Positions 1-7,000 of a stretch of DNA of 8,562 nucleotides are shown piece by piece. The translations under genes and the position numbers were made by a program. Below the pieces are notes generated by a model. The model was given only the letters and a program-made list of their open reading frames with translations, was not told the origin of the DNA and made no database searches. The DNA comes from an uncultured Parabacteroides sp. (GTDB lineage: Bacteria; Bacteroidota; Bacteroidia; Bacteroidales; Tannerellaceae). Where the stretch lies: positions 1 through 8,562 of the forward strand of contig USAD01000112.1 in assembly GCA_900552415.1 (NCBI GenBank), given 5' to 3'. Position 1 is the first letter of the stretch, and each line of letters starts with the position of its first letter.

Positions 1-213
1 ATATTAGACGATGGCGTGAAGGAGGGCGTTTTCCTGGTGCCGGACACAAGCATTACCGCCTCAGTCTTGCATTATGCCCTCAAAGGATTGGAAGTTCCCT
101 ATATCCGGGGCGTCATGGGTGATAATATCGCCCAGAGGCTCAAACGACGTGACAACGTGATGAATTTAATTTTTAACGGAATTAAAATAAAGCGACCTGA
201 GAATGTATATTAA
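1..213 (+). CDS. 3' end of an unrecognised gene, partial at the window edge
   Basis: The reading frame is open from base 1 and ends at TAA 211-213, so only the last 70 codons are present. The apparent GTG start at 16 is simply an internal valine codon, because the frame continues upstream without a stop. I do not recognise the family. The visible C-terminus is soluble-looking, with a stretch VFLVPDTSITASVLHYALKG, then a basic segment (QRLKRRDN) and a hydrophobic/basic tail (LIFNGIKIKRPENVY). No membrane segment or signal is visible in this part. It overlaps the following beta-ketoacyl synthase III gene by 11 nt, so the two are very likely co-transcribed and translationally coupled. That makes a role in the same lipid or acyl-transfer pathway reasonable, but this is inference from position only. 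Confidence 0.75.
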   Translation: MLDDGVKEGVFLVPDTSITASVLHYALKGLEVPYIRGVMGDNIAQRLKRRDNVMNLIFNGIKIKRPENVY

Positions 214-1147
214 CGCAACAGGATTTTACGTACCCGAAGAGCGGGTGCCTAACCAACATTTTTTTGAATTAAACGGGCTGACAAGCGAATGGATCGAGCA
301 AAGAACAGGTATTAAAACCCGTTCAAAGGCTAGACCGGATGAGAATATCAACACGATGGGTTTGGAAGCGATACGAAATGCGTTACCCAAGTTGCCATAC
401 GACATCAAGGAAATAGACTTGATCGTCGCCGCGTCTTATTCCCCGTACGATACCGTAGCGACCGCTGCCCATGTGGCGCAACGGGAGTTCCAGATCCAGG
501 AAGCGAAAGCGCTGTACCTGTCATCTGCCTGCTCCTCATTCGTCAATGCCCTGGAGGTTGTTGAAGGTTATTTCGCGATGGGCAAGGCGACCAAGGCCCT
601 GATTATCTCGGCAGACAAGAACTCTGCCTACTGGAACGAGACAGACCCGAAAGCGGGCCATTTGTGGGGTGACGCTGCCGCGGCCTACTTCATCTCTAAA
701 GAACGAGTAACAGATCATGACGCTGAGATCGTGGAGATCATGACCCAGGCTCTCGCATGCGTTGGAAAAGGTCCTGATGGCGTACACCTGCGCCCGAGGG
801 ATGGCGGTATCGACATGCCGGAAGGACGTGACGTCTTCGTTCAGGCCTGCACCTACATGCCGAAAAACGCGATCCATCTTTTGGAAAAGAATGGTTACTC
901 CATCAACGACCTGAGTTATTTCATCGGCCACCAAGCCAATTTGCGCATCATGATGAACATCAGCAAACAGCTGAACTTGCCGGAGGAGAAATTCCTGCAT
1001 AATATCGAGGAATTGGGCAATACCGGCTCCGTCAGCTCAGCCTTGGTTTACGCGCAAAACGACGCCCGCTTCAAGAAGGGAGACCTGATCTGTATCACGG
1101 TCTTCGGTGGAGGCTACTCGGCTGGAGCATGTTTAATCAAATACTAA
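203..1147 (+). CDS. FabH-like beta-ketoacyl-ACP synthase III
   Basis: A 314-residue thiolase-fold condensing enzyme, the usual length for KAS III. It would catalyse decarboxylative Claisen condensation of an acyl-CoA (or acyl-ACP) primer with malonyl-ACP in the cytoplasm. The catalytic triad is visible at FabH spacing: Cys110 in SSACSSF, His243 in GHQAN, and Asn273 in LGNTGS, compared with Cys112/His244/Asn274 in E. coli FabH. The glycine-rich C-terminus (TVFGGGYSAGACLIKY) is typical of the fold. The active-site context is not that of the standard initiating enzyme: it reads ACSSF rather than ACAGF, and GNTGS rather than GNTSA. The primer may therefore differ from acetyl-CoA. The ATG at 203 lies inside the end of the preceding gene (11-nt overlap) and fits the FabH N-terminus; no Shine-Dalgarno is visible. 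A fabG-type reductase follows after 31 nt, giving a condensation plus ketoreduction pair. Assignment to KAS III is firm, but housekeeping versus specialised lipid role is open. Confidence 0.9.
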   Translation: MYINATGFYVPEERVPNQHFFELNGLTSEWIEQRTGIKTRSKARPDENINTMGLEAIRNALPKLPYDIKEIDLIVAASYSPYDTVATAAHVAQREFQIQEAKALYLSSACSSFVNALEVVEGYFAMGKATKALIISADKNSAYWNETDPKAGHLWGDAAAAYFISKERVTDHDAEIVEIMTQALACVGKGPDGVHLRPRDGGIDMPEGRDVFVQACTYMPKNAIHLLEKNGYSINDLSYFIGHQANLRIMMNISKQLNLPEEKFLHNIEELGNTGSVSSALVYAQNDARFKKGDLICITVFGGGYSAGACLIKY

Positions 1148-1178
1148 CAAACAACATCTTAAAATATTAAACAAGATT

Positions 1179-1925
1179 ATGGGATTATTAAATGGAAAGG
1201 TAGCCATTATTACGGGTGCCGCTCGTGGTATTGGCAAGGCGATCGCCTTGAAGTTCGCCGCAGAGGGCGCCAACATCGCCTTCACAGACTTAGTGATTGA
1301 CGAGAAGGGCCTGGCTACACAGGCAGAGATCGAAGCCCTGGGTGTCAAGGCTAAAGGTTATGCCTCTAATGCCGCTAATTTTGAGGAGACACACAACGTT
1401 GTCGCCGAGATCGTCAAAGATTTCGGACGGGTGGATATCCTTGTTAACAATGCCGGCATCACTAAAGACGGCTTGATGATGCGCATGAGCGAGGGACAAT
1501 GGGATGCCGTATTGAACGTCAACCTGAAATCCGCATTCAACTTCATCCATGCCTGCACTCCGATCATGATGAAGCAACGTTCTGGTAACATCATCAATAT
1601 GGCATCTGTCGTTGGCGTACACGGTAACGCTGGACAAGCTAACTACTCCGCTTCTAAAGCTGGTATGATCGGCTTGGCTAAATCAATCGCTCAGGAGTTG
1701 GGTTCAAGAGGTATCCGTGCCAACGCGATCGCACCGGGCTTCATCATCACCGACATGACCGCTCAACTCTCTGAGGAGGTTCGCCAGGAGTGGTGCAAGA
1801 AAATTCCTTTGCGCCGTGGCGGTACGCCGGAAGATGTCGCTAATGTCGCGACATTCCTGGCTTCAGACTTGTCGTCATATGTTTCCGGCCAAGTGATCCA
1901 GGTGGATGGCGGCATGAACATGTAA
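1179..1925 (+). CDS. fabG: 3-oxoacyl-ACP reductase, FabG type (SDR)
   Basis: A 248-residue classical short-chain dehydrogenase/reductase that would reduce 3-oxoacyl-ACP to 3-hydroxyacyl-ACP with NADPH in the fatty-acid elongation cycle. The cofactor motif TGAARGIG is at residues 12-19 and NNAG at 90-93. The catalytic tetrad is Asn115, Ser143, Tyr156 and Lys160 (YSASK). The C-terminal APGFIITDM and the GQVIQVDGGMNM ending are characteristic of FabG. The start ATG at 1179 gives the normal N-terminus (GLLNGKVAIITGA). The 31-nt upstream spacer is AT-rich with no Shine-Dalgarno, as is usual in Bacteroidota. It sits directly after a KAS III gene, so it probably reduces that enzyme's product. Many SDRs look alike, but length, motifs and context favour FabG over other reductases. 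Confidence 0.92.
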   Translation: MGLLNGKVAIITGAARGIGKAIALKFAAEGANIAFTDLVIDEKGLATQAEIEALGVKAKGYASNAANFEETHNVVAEIVKDFGRVDILVNNAGITKDGLMMRMSEGQWDAVLNVNLKSAFNFIHACTPIMMKQRSGNIINMASVVGVHGNAGQANYSASKAGMIGLAKSIAQELGSRGIRANAIAPGFIITDMTAQLSEEVRQEWCKKIPLRRGGTPEDVANVATFLASDLSSYVSGQVIQVDGGMNM

Positions 1926-1926
1926 T

Positions 1927-2598
1927 ATGGAAGTCATTTACGAAGATAATCACCTCATCGCAGTCAACAAAAGCTGCGGCGAGATCGTACAGGGAGATAA
2001 GACAGGGGACCAACCCCTGTCCGAATCCTTGAAAATCTGGTTGAAGGAGAAGTATAATAAGCCCGGCAATGTTTTCGTTGGCGTTACACACCGATTGGAT
2101 CGTCCCGTCAGCGGCATCGTCCTCTTCGCCAAGACCAGTAAGGCTTTGGCTCGCCTGAACGACATGTTCAGGACCGGCGCCATCAAGAAAACCTATTGGG
2201 CCATCGTCAAACGTTGTCCTTCGCAACCGGAGGGCGAATTGACCCACTGGCTGGTTCGCAATGAGAAGCAAAACAAAAGTTACGCATACGATACGGAACA
2301 GCCCAATTCCAAAAAGGCGATCCTGCACTATAAGTTGATCGCCCGATCTGAAAACTATTTCCTGCTCGAGATCGACCCGAAAACGGGAAGACACCATCAA
2401 ATCCGTTGCCAGTTGGCCAAGATGGGATGTCCTATTAAGGGAGACCTGAAATATGGTTTCGAACGATCCAACAAAGATGGGGGCATCAGCCTTCATGCCC
2501 GGAGCGCCGCTTTTACGCACCCGGTCTCAAAACAGGAGATTACCATTGTCGCCCCAGTTCCCAATGATCCTTTATGGAAAGCTTTGGCGACTGAATGA
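1927..2598 (+). CDS. RluA-family pseudouridine synthase, single catalytic domain
   Basis: A 223-residue protein that would isomerise uridine to pseudouridine in rRNA or tRNA. The RluA-family signature is visible: HRLDRPVSG at residues 55-63 with the catalytic Asp58, the conserved KTYWAIV strand near 88-94, and GRHHQIRCQLA at 154-164. It ends with the usual LHARSAAFTHP segment (189-199). There is no N-terminal S4 RNA-binding domain, so the enzyme is the short, catalytic-domain-only form. The motif reads RPVSG, whereas the commonest family form has Thr before SG. The start is 1 nt after the fabG stop, so it is almost certainly cotranscribed and may depend on translational reinitiation. The exact target base cannot be read from sequence. 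The lipid genes upstream give no clue to its substrate and are probably neighbours by operon packing only. A hairpin terminator follows 22 nt after the stop. Confidence 0.92.
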   Translation: MEVIYEDNHLIAVNKSCGEIVQGDKTGDQPLSESLKIWLKEKYNKPGNVFVGVTHRLDRPVSGIVLFAKTSKALARLNDMFRTGAIKKTYWAIVKRCPSQPEGELTHWLVRNEKQNKSYAYDTEQPNSKKAILHYKLIARSENYFLLEIDPKTGRHHQIRCQLAKMGCPIKGDLKYGFERSNKDGGISLHARSAAFTHPVSKQEITIVAPVPNDPLWKALATE

Positions 2599-2620
2599 GG
2601 CAACTAAATTTTAATCTGAT

Positions 2621-2696
2621 ACACGGACGACACGAGACACGCATGGGAAGGTTCAATCATCCCTTACCGCGCATTTCGTGCCGTCCGTGTTTTTTA
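2621..2696 (+). terminator. Probable rho-independent terminator of the fabG-pseudouridine synthase operon
   Basis: The arms acacggacg (2621-2629) and cgtccgtgt (2682-2690) are perfectly complementary. After one A/C mismatch the stem continues with cacga (2631-2635) against tcgtg (2676-2680), then with weaker pairs (for example 2640-2642 with 2669-2671) toward an inner region where aagg (2648-2651) can pair with cctt (2662-2665). The right arm runs straight into six T residues (2690-2695). The position just after the last gene of the operon fits termination. The stem-loop is longer (about 70 nt) than a typical terminator, so it could also be a palindromic intergenic repeat. Confidence 0.72.
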
Positions 2697-2726
2697 CCTC
2701 CACTTTTGGGGAAAGCGTGTAAATAT

Positions 2727-2787
2727 GTGGGGATTTTCCACCCCGATACTGTGGATTTATTCCACGGTCACGCTTGGATTATTCCAA
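2727..2787. promoter_or_regulatory. Cluster of three short inverted repeats, candidate operator array
   Basis: Three short palindromes lie in a row: GTGG-GGATTTT-CCAC at 2727-2741, GTGG-ATTTATT-CCAC at 2751-2765, and TTGG-ATTATT-CCAA at 2774-2787. The first two share identical half-sites and a 7-nt spacer. Their starts are 24 and 23 bp apart, close to two helical turns, as expected for cooperative binding of a dimeric regulator on one face of DNA. They precede the efflux operon, and the third overlaps a possible -33 element at 2773-2776. The regulator is not encoded in the window. The repeats could instead fold as RNA hairpins; the operator role is inference. Confidence 0.45.
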
Positions 2788-2804
2788 AGAAAAAGTTAAT
2801 TTTA
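2773..2804 (+). promoter_or_regulatory. Candidate Bacteroidota promoter for the efflux operon (upstream copy)
   Basis: CTTG at 2773-2776 (3 of 4 matches to the -33 element TTTG) is followed after 20 nt by TAATTTTA at 2797-2804, which matches 5 of the 6 fixed positions of the Bacteroides -7 element TAnnTTTG. The spacing is about right for this promoter class. It would give a leader of roughly 110 nt before the membrane-fusion protein start. The match is imperfect and such AT-rich strings occur by chance. Confidence 0.35.
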
Positions 2805-2844
2805 GGGTTCCTCTAGCCATTTATGGTGAATGTGAGTTAATTTT
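2794..2844 (+). repeat. 10-bp direct repeat AGTTAATTTT, two copies 41 bp apart
   Basis: Exact copies lie at 2794-2803 and 2835-2844. Each contains a TAATTTT promoter-like core. The 41-bp offset is close to four helical turns. It may reflect tandem promoters or simply AT-rich sequence. Apart from this, the inverted repeats and the terminator, I see no gene or further element in the 2599-2924 intergenic region. Confidence 0.5.
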
Positions 2845-2845
2845 G
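2838..2845 (+). promoter_or_regulatory. Candidate -7 element (TAnnTTTG) for the efflux operon, downstream copy
   Basis: TAATTTTG at 2838-2845 is a full match to the Bacteroides -7 consensus TAnnTTTG. No good TTTG -33 element lies about 20 nt upstream; the nearest is TTTA at 2820-2823, which is too close. It would start transcription about 70 nt before the first efflux gene. It lies in the second copy of a 10-bp direct repeat whose first copy carries the other candidate -7 element. Confidence 0.35.
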
Positions 2846-2924
2846 AGGCGGAATAAACGGGATGGAACAATTATTTCTTGAAAGTGAGGGTTAAATGTAG
2901 CATTAGTAATTTATATAGAAAAGA

Positions 2925-4091
2925 ATGTTTAGCAAGAGTATGGTTAAAGCGCAAATCGTCTTGTTGGCTTTTCTGTTCATCCTGGCGGGATGTAACCGTA
3001 AAGAAGAGCCGAAACTCCCCATCGTGATTGTAGAGAAACCTTCAAAGGAGGATGTCAAAATCTTTGGCGAGTATGTCGGAAGTATCCGCGCCTCCAGTTT
3101 TGTCGAGATCCACGCCCGTGTAGAGGGATTCCTGGAAAAGATGCTGTTCGAGGAGGGAAAACAGGTCAAGCAGAACGAGCCCCTGTTTATCATCAACTCC
3201 GCCCAATATAAAGCACGTGTCGAAAAGGCAAAAGCACGCCTGAAAAAGAGTCAGGCCCAAGCCGCCAAGGCGAAACGTGACGTGGAGCGTCTGACTCCTC
3301 TTTATGAGCAACACGCCGCCAGCCAATTGGACCTGGATAACGCTATCGCCGCTCTTGAGGACGCCGAGGCGGATATCGCCATGAACAAGGCAGACCTCGA
3401 CGAGGCCGAGATGGAACTGAGCTACACGATCGTCACATCACCCCTTTCCGGAAAGATCAGTGAACGTTTCGTAGATATTGGCGCATTGGTAGGACCTGGT
3501 GTCAACTCAAAACTGGCCGAAGTCGTGAAGAGCGATACAGTACAGGTCGACTTCAATATGACCGCACTCGACTACCTGCGTGCCGAGCGTCGTAACGTCC
3601 GTTTCGGCGAGCGCGACTCCAGCCGCTCATGGCAACCGACCGTTACCGTCACCCTGGCTGATGATACGGAATATCCCATCAAGGGTATCGTCGACTTTGC
3701 CGACCCATCCGTGGATCCCAAGACGGGAACCTTTACGGTACGCGCGGAGTTGCCCAACCCTAATTTGAAATTATTGCCAGGACAATATACGAAAGTGAAA
3801 TTATTGCTTGATGTTCGCGAGCGCTCAATTGTCGTTCCCCGCAAGGCCCTCTCTATCGAGAAGGGTGGCGCTTTCATCTACATCATCCGTCGGGATGGCG
3901 TGGCCGAGAAACGATTTGTCCAACTTGGCCCGGAAGTGGGTAACAAGGTGGTGATCGAACGAGGTTTGGGCGAAAACGAGCAGGTCGTGATCGAAGGCTA
4001 CCACAAATTGACCCCAGGTGTTAGCGTCCATGCGATCCAATCGAATGACGATAAGGCTATCCAAGCATTAAGAGAGGAGGAAGAAGCATGA
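2925..4091 (+). CDS. RND efflux membrane-fusion lipoprotein (AcrA/HlyD family)
   Basis: A 388-residue periplasmic adaptor of a tripartite RND efflux pump, linking the inner-membrane transporter to the outer-membrane channel. It begins with a lipoprotein signal peptide: a hydrophobic stretch at residues 9-20 and lipobox LAGC, with Cys23 as the lipidated residue. The order of parts is AcrA-like. A lipoyl/barrel-sandwich half is at about 60-92 (HARVEGFLEK...GKQVKQNEPL). An alpha-helical hairpin rich in Ala/Lys/Glu is at about 93-166, and the second lipoyl half (TSPLSGKISERFVDIGALVGPG) is at 171-192. A beta-barrel spans about 200-300, and a membrane-proximal domain follows with VPRKALSIEKGGAFIYI. 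Met6 is an alternative start and still leaves a workable signal. The 3' end overlaps the pump gene by 4 nt (ATGA) and its Glu-rich tail encodes the pump's Shine-Dalgarno. Expression is probably controlled from the 2599-2924 region. Substrate cannot be inferred. Confidence 0.95.
   Translation: MFSKSMVKAQIVLLAFLFILAGCNRKEEPKLPIVIVEKPSKEDVKIFGEYVGSIRASSFVEIHARVEGFLEKMLFEEGKQVKQNEPLFIINSAQYKARVEKAKARLKKSQAQAAKAKRDVERLTPLYEQHAASQLDLDNAIAALEDAEADIAMNKADLDEAEMELSYTIVTSPLSGKISERFVDIGALVGPGVNSKLAEVVKSDTVQVDFNMTALDYLRAERRNVRFGERDSSRSWQPTVTVTLADDTEYPIKGIVDFADPSVDPKTGTFTVRAELPNPNLKLLPGQYTKVKLLLDVRERSIVVPRKALSIEKGGAFIYIIRRDGVAEKRFVQLGPEVGNKVVIERGLGENEQVVIEGYHKLTPGVSVHAIQSNDDKAIQALREEEEA
4075..4080 (+). 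promoter_or_regulatory. Consensus Shine-Dalgarno AGGAGG before the RND pump gene
   Basis: AGGAGG lies 7 nt before the ATG at 4088, an ideal spacing. It is formed by the codons for the Arg-Glu-Glu part of the membrane-fusion protein's acidic C-terminus. The other starts in this window show no such motif, which is normal for Bacteroidota, so this one stands out. It supports the ATG at 4088 as the pump start, though purine-rich Glu codons could create it by chance. Confidence 0.55.
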
Positions 4092-7000
4092 CACCCGGAT
4101 TTTTCATTGACCGCCCCGTCTTCTCGACCGTCCTTTCGGTCCTGATTGTCATCGTGGGTATCATTGGCCTCGTCTCATTACCGATCGACCAATACCCACA
4201 AATTACGCCTCCTGTCGTACGGGTAAGCGCGTCCTACCCTGGTGCCAACGCATTGACTGTCTCACAAGCGGTAGCGACTCCTATTGAACAAGAGTTAAAC
4301 GGCACGCCCGGCATGATCTACATGCAAAGCAGTTGCTCAAACTCCGGCAACTTGACCATCAACGTGACATTCGATGTCACGTCTGATCCGGACCTTGCCG
4401 CTGTCGAGATCCAGAATCGGGTAAAACTGGCGGAGAGTCGCCTACCGGCCGAGGTCATCCAAGAAGGTATCTCGGTTGAAAAACAATCACCCAGTCAGTT
4501 GATGTCTCTCACGCTGATGTCAGACGATCCGAAATTCGACGAGATCTATCTAAGTAACTTCGCGACCATCAACGTGCTAGACGTGTTGCGCCGTATCCCT
4601 GGCATCGGCCGTGTGACCAATATCGGTAGCCGTTACTATGGCATGCAAATCTGGGTTTATCCCGACCGCTTGGCGAATATGGGCCTGACGGTACAAGACT
4701 TACAAAATGCCCTGCGCGACCAGAACCGTGAGTCAACGGCTGGCGAATTGGGCCGACAACCCATCAGTGATGTCGACGTGAATCTTCCAATCACCGCACC
4801 AGGCCGTTTATCGAGCGCCGAAGAGTTCGAGAATATCGTGATCCGGGCCAATACCGACGGTTCTATTGTCCGCATGAAAGACGTAGCCCGAGTTTCATTG
4901 GACGCCGCTTCCTACAAAACGGAAAGTTGCATCAACGGAAAGAATGCCGCGATTTTGGGTATCTATATGTTGCCTGGCGCCAATGCGCTCGAGGTAGCGA
5001 CCCGCGTCAAGGAAGCTGTCGCAGAGCTCAGCAAAAACTTCCCGGAAGGTATGGAGTACAACTTCCCCTTCGACCAAACGGAATACATCGCCCAATCGGT
5101 ACATGAAGTCTATAAGACTCTGTTTGAGGCTCTTTTCCTGGTCATCCTCGTCGTCTTCCTCTCTTTGCAGAACTGGCGGGCAGCCTTGATTCCAACCATA
5201 GCCGTCCCCATTTCCTTAATCGGTACGTTCGGGTTCATGCTGGTCATGGGATTCTCGCTGAACATGCTGACTTTGCTGGGCTTGATCTTAGCGATCGGTA
5301 TCGTCGTGGATGATGCTATCGTTGTAGTGGAAAACGTAGAACGCATCATGCACGAGGAACATTTGCCACCCCGAGAGGCTACCCATAAAGCGATGAAAGA
5401 ATTGGCGGGTGCCTTAATCGCGACCTCTATGGTCCTGACAGCCGTCTTCGTACCGGTCAGTTTCTTGGGGGGAATCACCGGATTACTCTACAGGCAGTTC
5501 TCCATCACGATCGCCGTATCCGTGATGCTCTCGGCAGTCGTGGCACTGACCTTAAGTCCGGCAATGTGCGCGATTTTGCTGAAACCATCCCACAAGAAGA
5601 AAAATATTGTCTTCCGTTGGATCAATTATTGGTTGGCGAAAGGCAACTTAAAATATACGGGAATATTAAAACGGGCTTTCGCGCACCCTCGTCGACTCTT
5701 GGCGGGCTTCGGAATGGTGCTGGTGTTCATCTTTGTCTTAAACAAGGCCCTACCTACAAGCTTTATCCCAGAAGAAGACCAAGGCTTCTTCTACGTTGAG
5801 ATTGAGATGCCCGAAGGAACCACTTTGGAGCGAACACGTAACGTCACAAACCGGGCGATCGACTACCTAATCCAGCATCCGGCTATCGCTTATGTCCAGA
5901 ACCAGACCGGCACCAGCGCACGCGTTGGCACCAACCAAAGTCGTGCCCGGCTGACCGTCATCCTGAAACCTTGGGAAGAGCGCAAAGGGGCAGGCATGAG
6001 CGTGGAAGAAGTCATGAACGATGCCCGCGACGAATTCTACTATTATCCCGAGGCGAAAGCATACGTCACCCGTCCACCGGTGATCCCTGGCTTGGGCGAG
6101 AGCGGTGGCTTGGAGATGCAGCTTCAAGCGCGAGGCGACGCGACGTGGGAAAACCTGATCGCGGCCAACGATACGTTCCTCTATTATGCCTCGCAAGCGC
6201 CTGAGCTGGAAAGTGTCTCCTCCGCTTTGCAGAGCGAGATTCCCCAACTCTATTTTAATGTAAACCGCGACGAGGCCAAATTCCTGGGCATCCCCTTGGC
6301 GAATATCTTTTCGACCATGAAAGCCTATCTCGGATCGGTCTACGTGAACGACTTCAATATGTTCAATCGAGTCTATCGTGTCTATATTCAAGCCGATGCC
6401 TCCTATCGGGGAAGCAAAGACAATCTTGACCTCTTTTTCGTGCGGGCGCAAAATGGCGCTATGGTGCCGCTAACGGCCTTGGGTGAAGTGGAATACACGA
6501 CCGGACCAGGTACGATCAAACGATTCAACATGTTCTCGACCGCCTCCATCGATGCCGTGGCCGCACATGGCTACAGTACAGGCGACGCTATGGCGGCCAT
6601 GGAACGTATCGTCGCCGAACATTTACCGGACAACATCGGATTAGAGTGGAGCGGACTTTCCTATCAGGAGAAACAAGCGGGCGGACAGACGGGATTTGTC
6701 CTGGCCCTCGTCTTCCTCTTCGTCTTCCTCTTCCTGGCGGCGCAATACGAGAGCTGGATCGTCCCGATCGCCGTGTTGCTCTCCTTGCCGATCGCCGCAT
6801 TAGGGGCTTATCTGGGCATTTGGGGCACAGGACTGGAGAATGACATTTATTTCCAGATCGGTATGGTGACCTTAATTGGTCTAGCGGCGAAGAATGCCAT
6901 CCTGATCGTGGAGTTCGCCAAGGCGCAAGTTGATCGTGGCGTCGATGTCGTAAGAGCGGCCATCCATGCGGCCCAGTTGCGTTTCCGTCCCATCTTGATG

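Noticed and set aside
16..213. A complete 65-codon small gene starting with GTG at 16
   Set aside because: The frame is open all the way to base 1, so this is more likely the tail of a longer gene cut by the window edge.
536..1000. Minus-strand open frame of 154 codons inside the KAS III gene
   Set aside because: It is antisense to the catalytic core of the synthase, with no independent coding evidence.
1840..2520. Minus-strand open frame of 226 codons opposite the fabG end and pseudouridine synthase
   Set aside because: Both sense-strand genes have intact catalytic motifs across this span; the antisense frame is a shadow.
2595..2816. Plus-strand open frame of 73 codons overlapping the pseudouridine synthase stop
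   Set aside because: It runs straight through the hairpin terminator and the palindrome cluster, and its translation has no recognisable pattern; it is an open frame by chance.
5867..6451. Minus-strand open frame of 194 codons inside the RND pump gene
   Set aside because: It lies wholly antisense to the conserved periplasmic loop of the pump and shows no domain signature.
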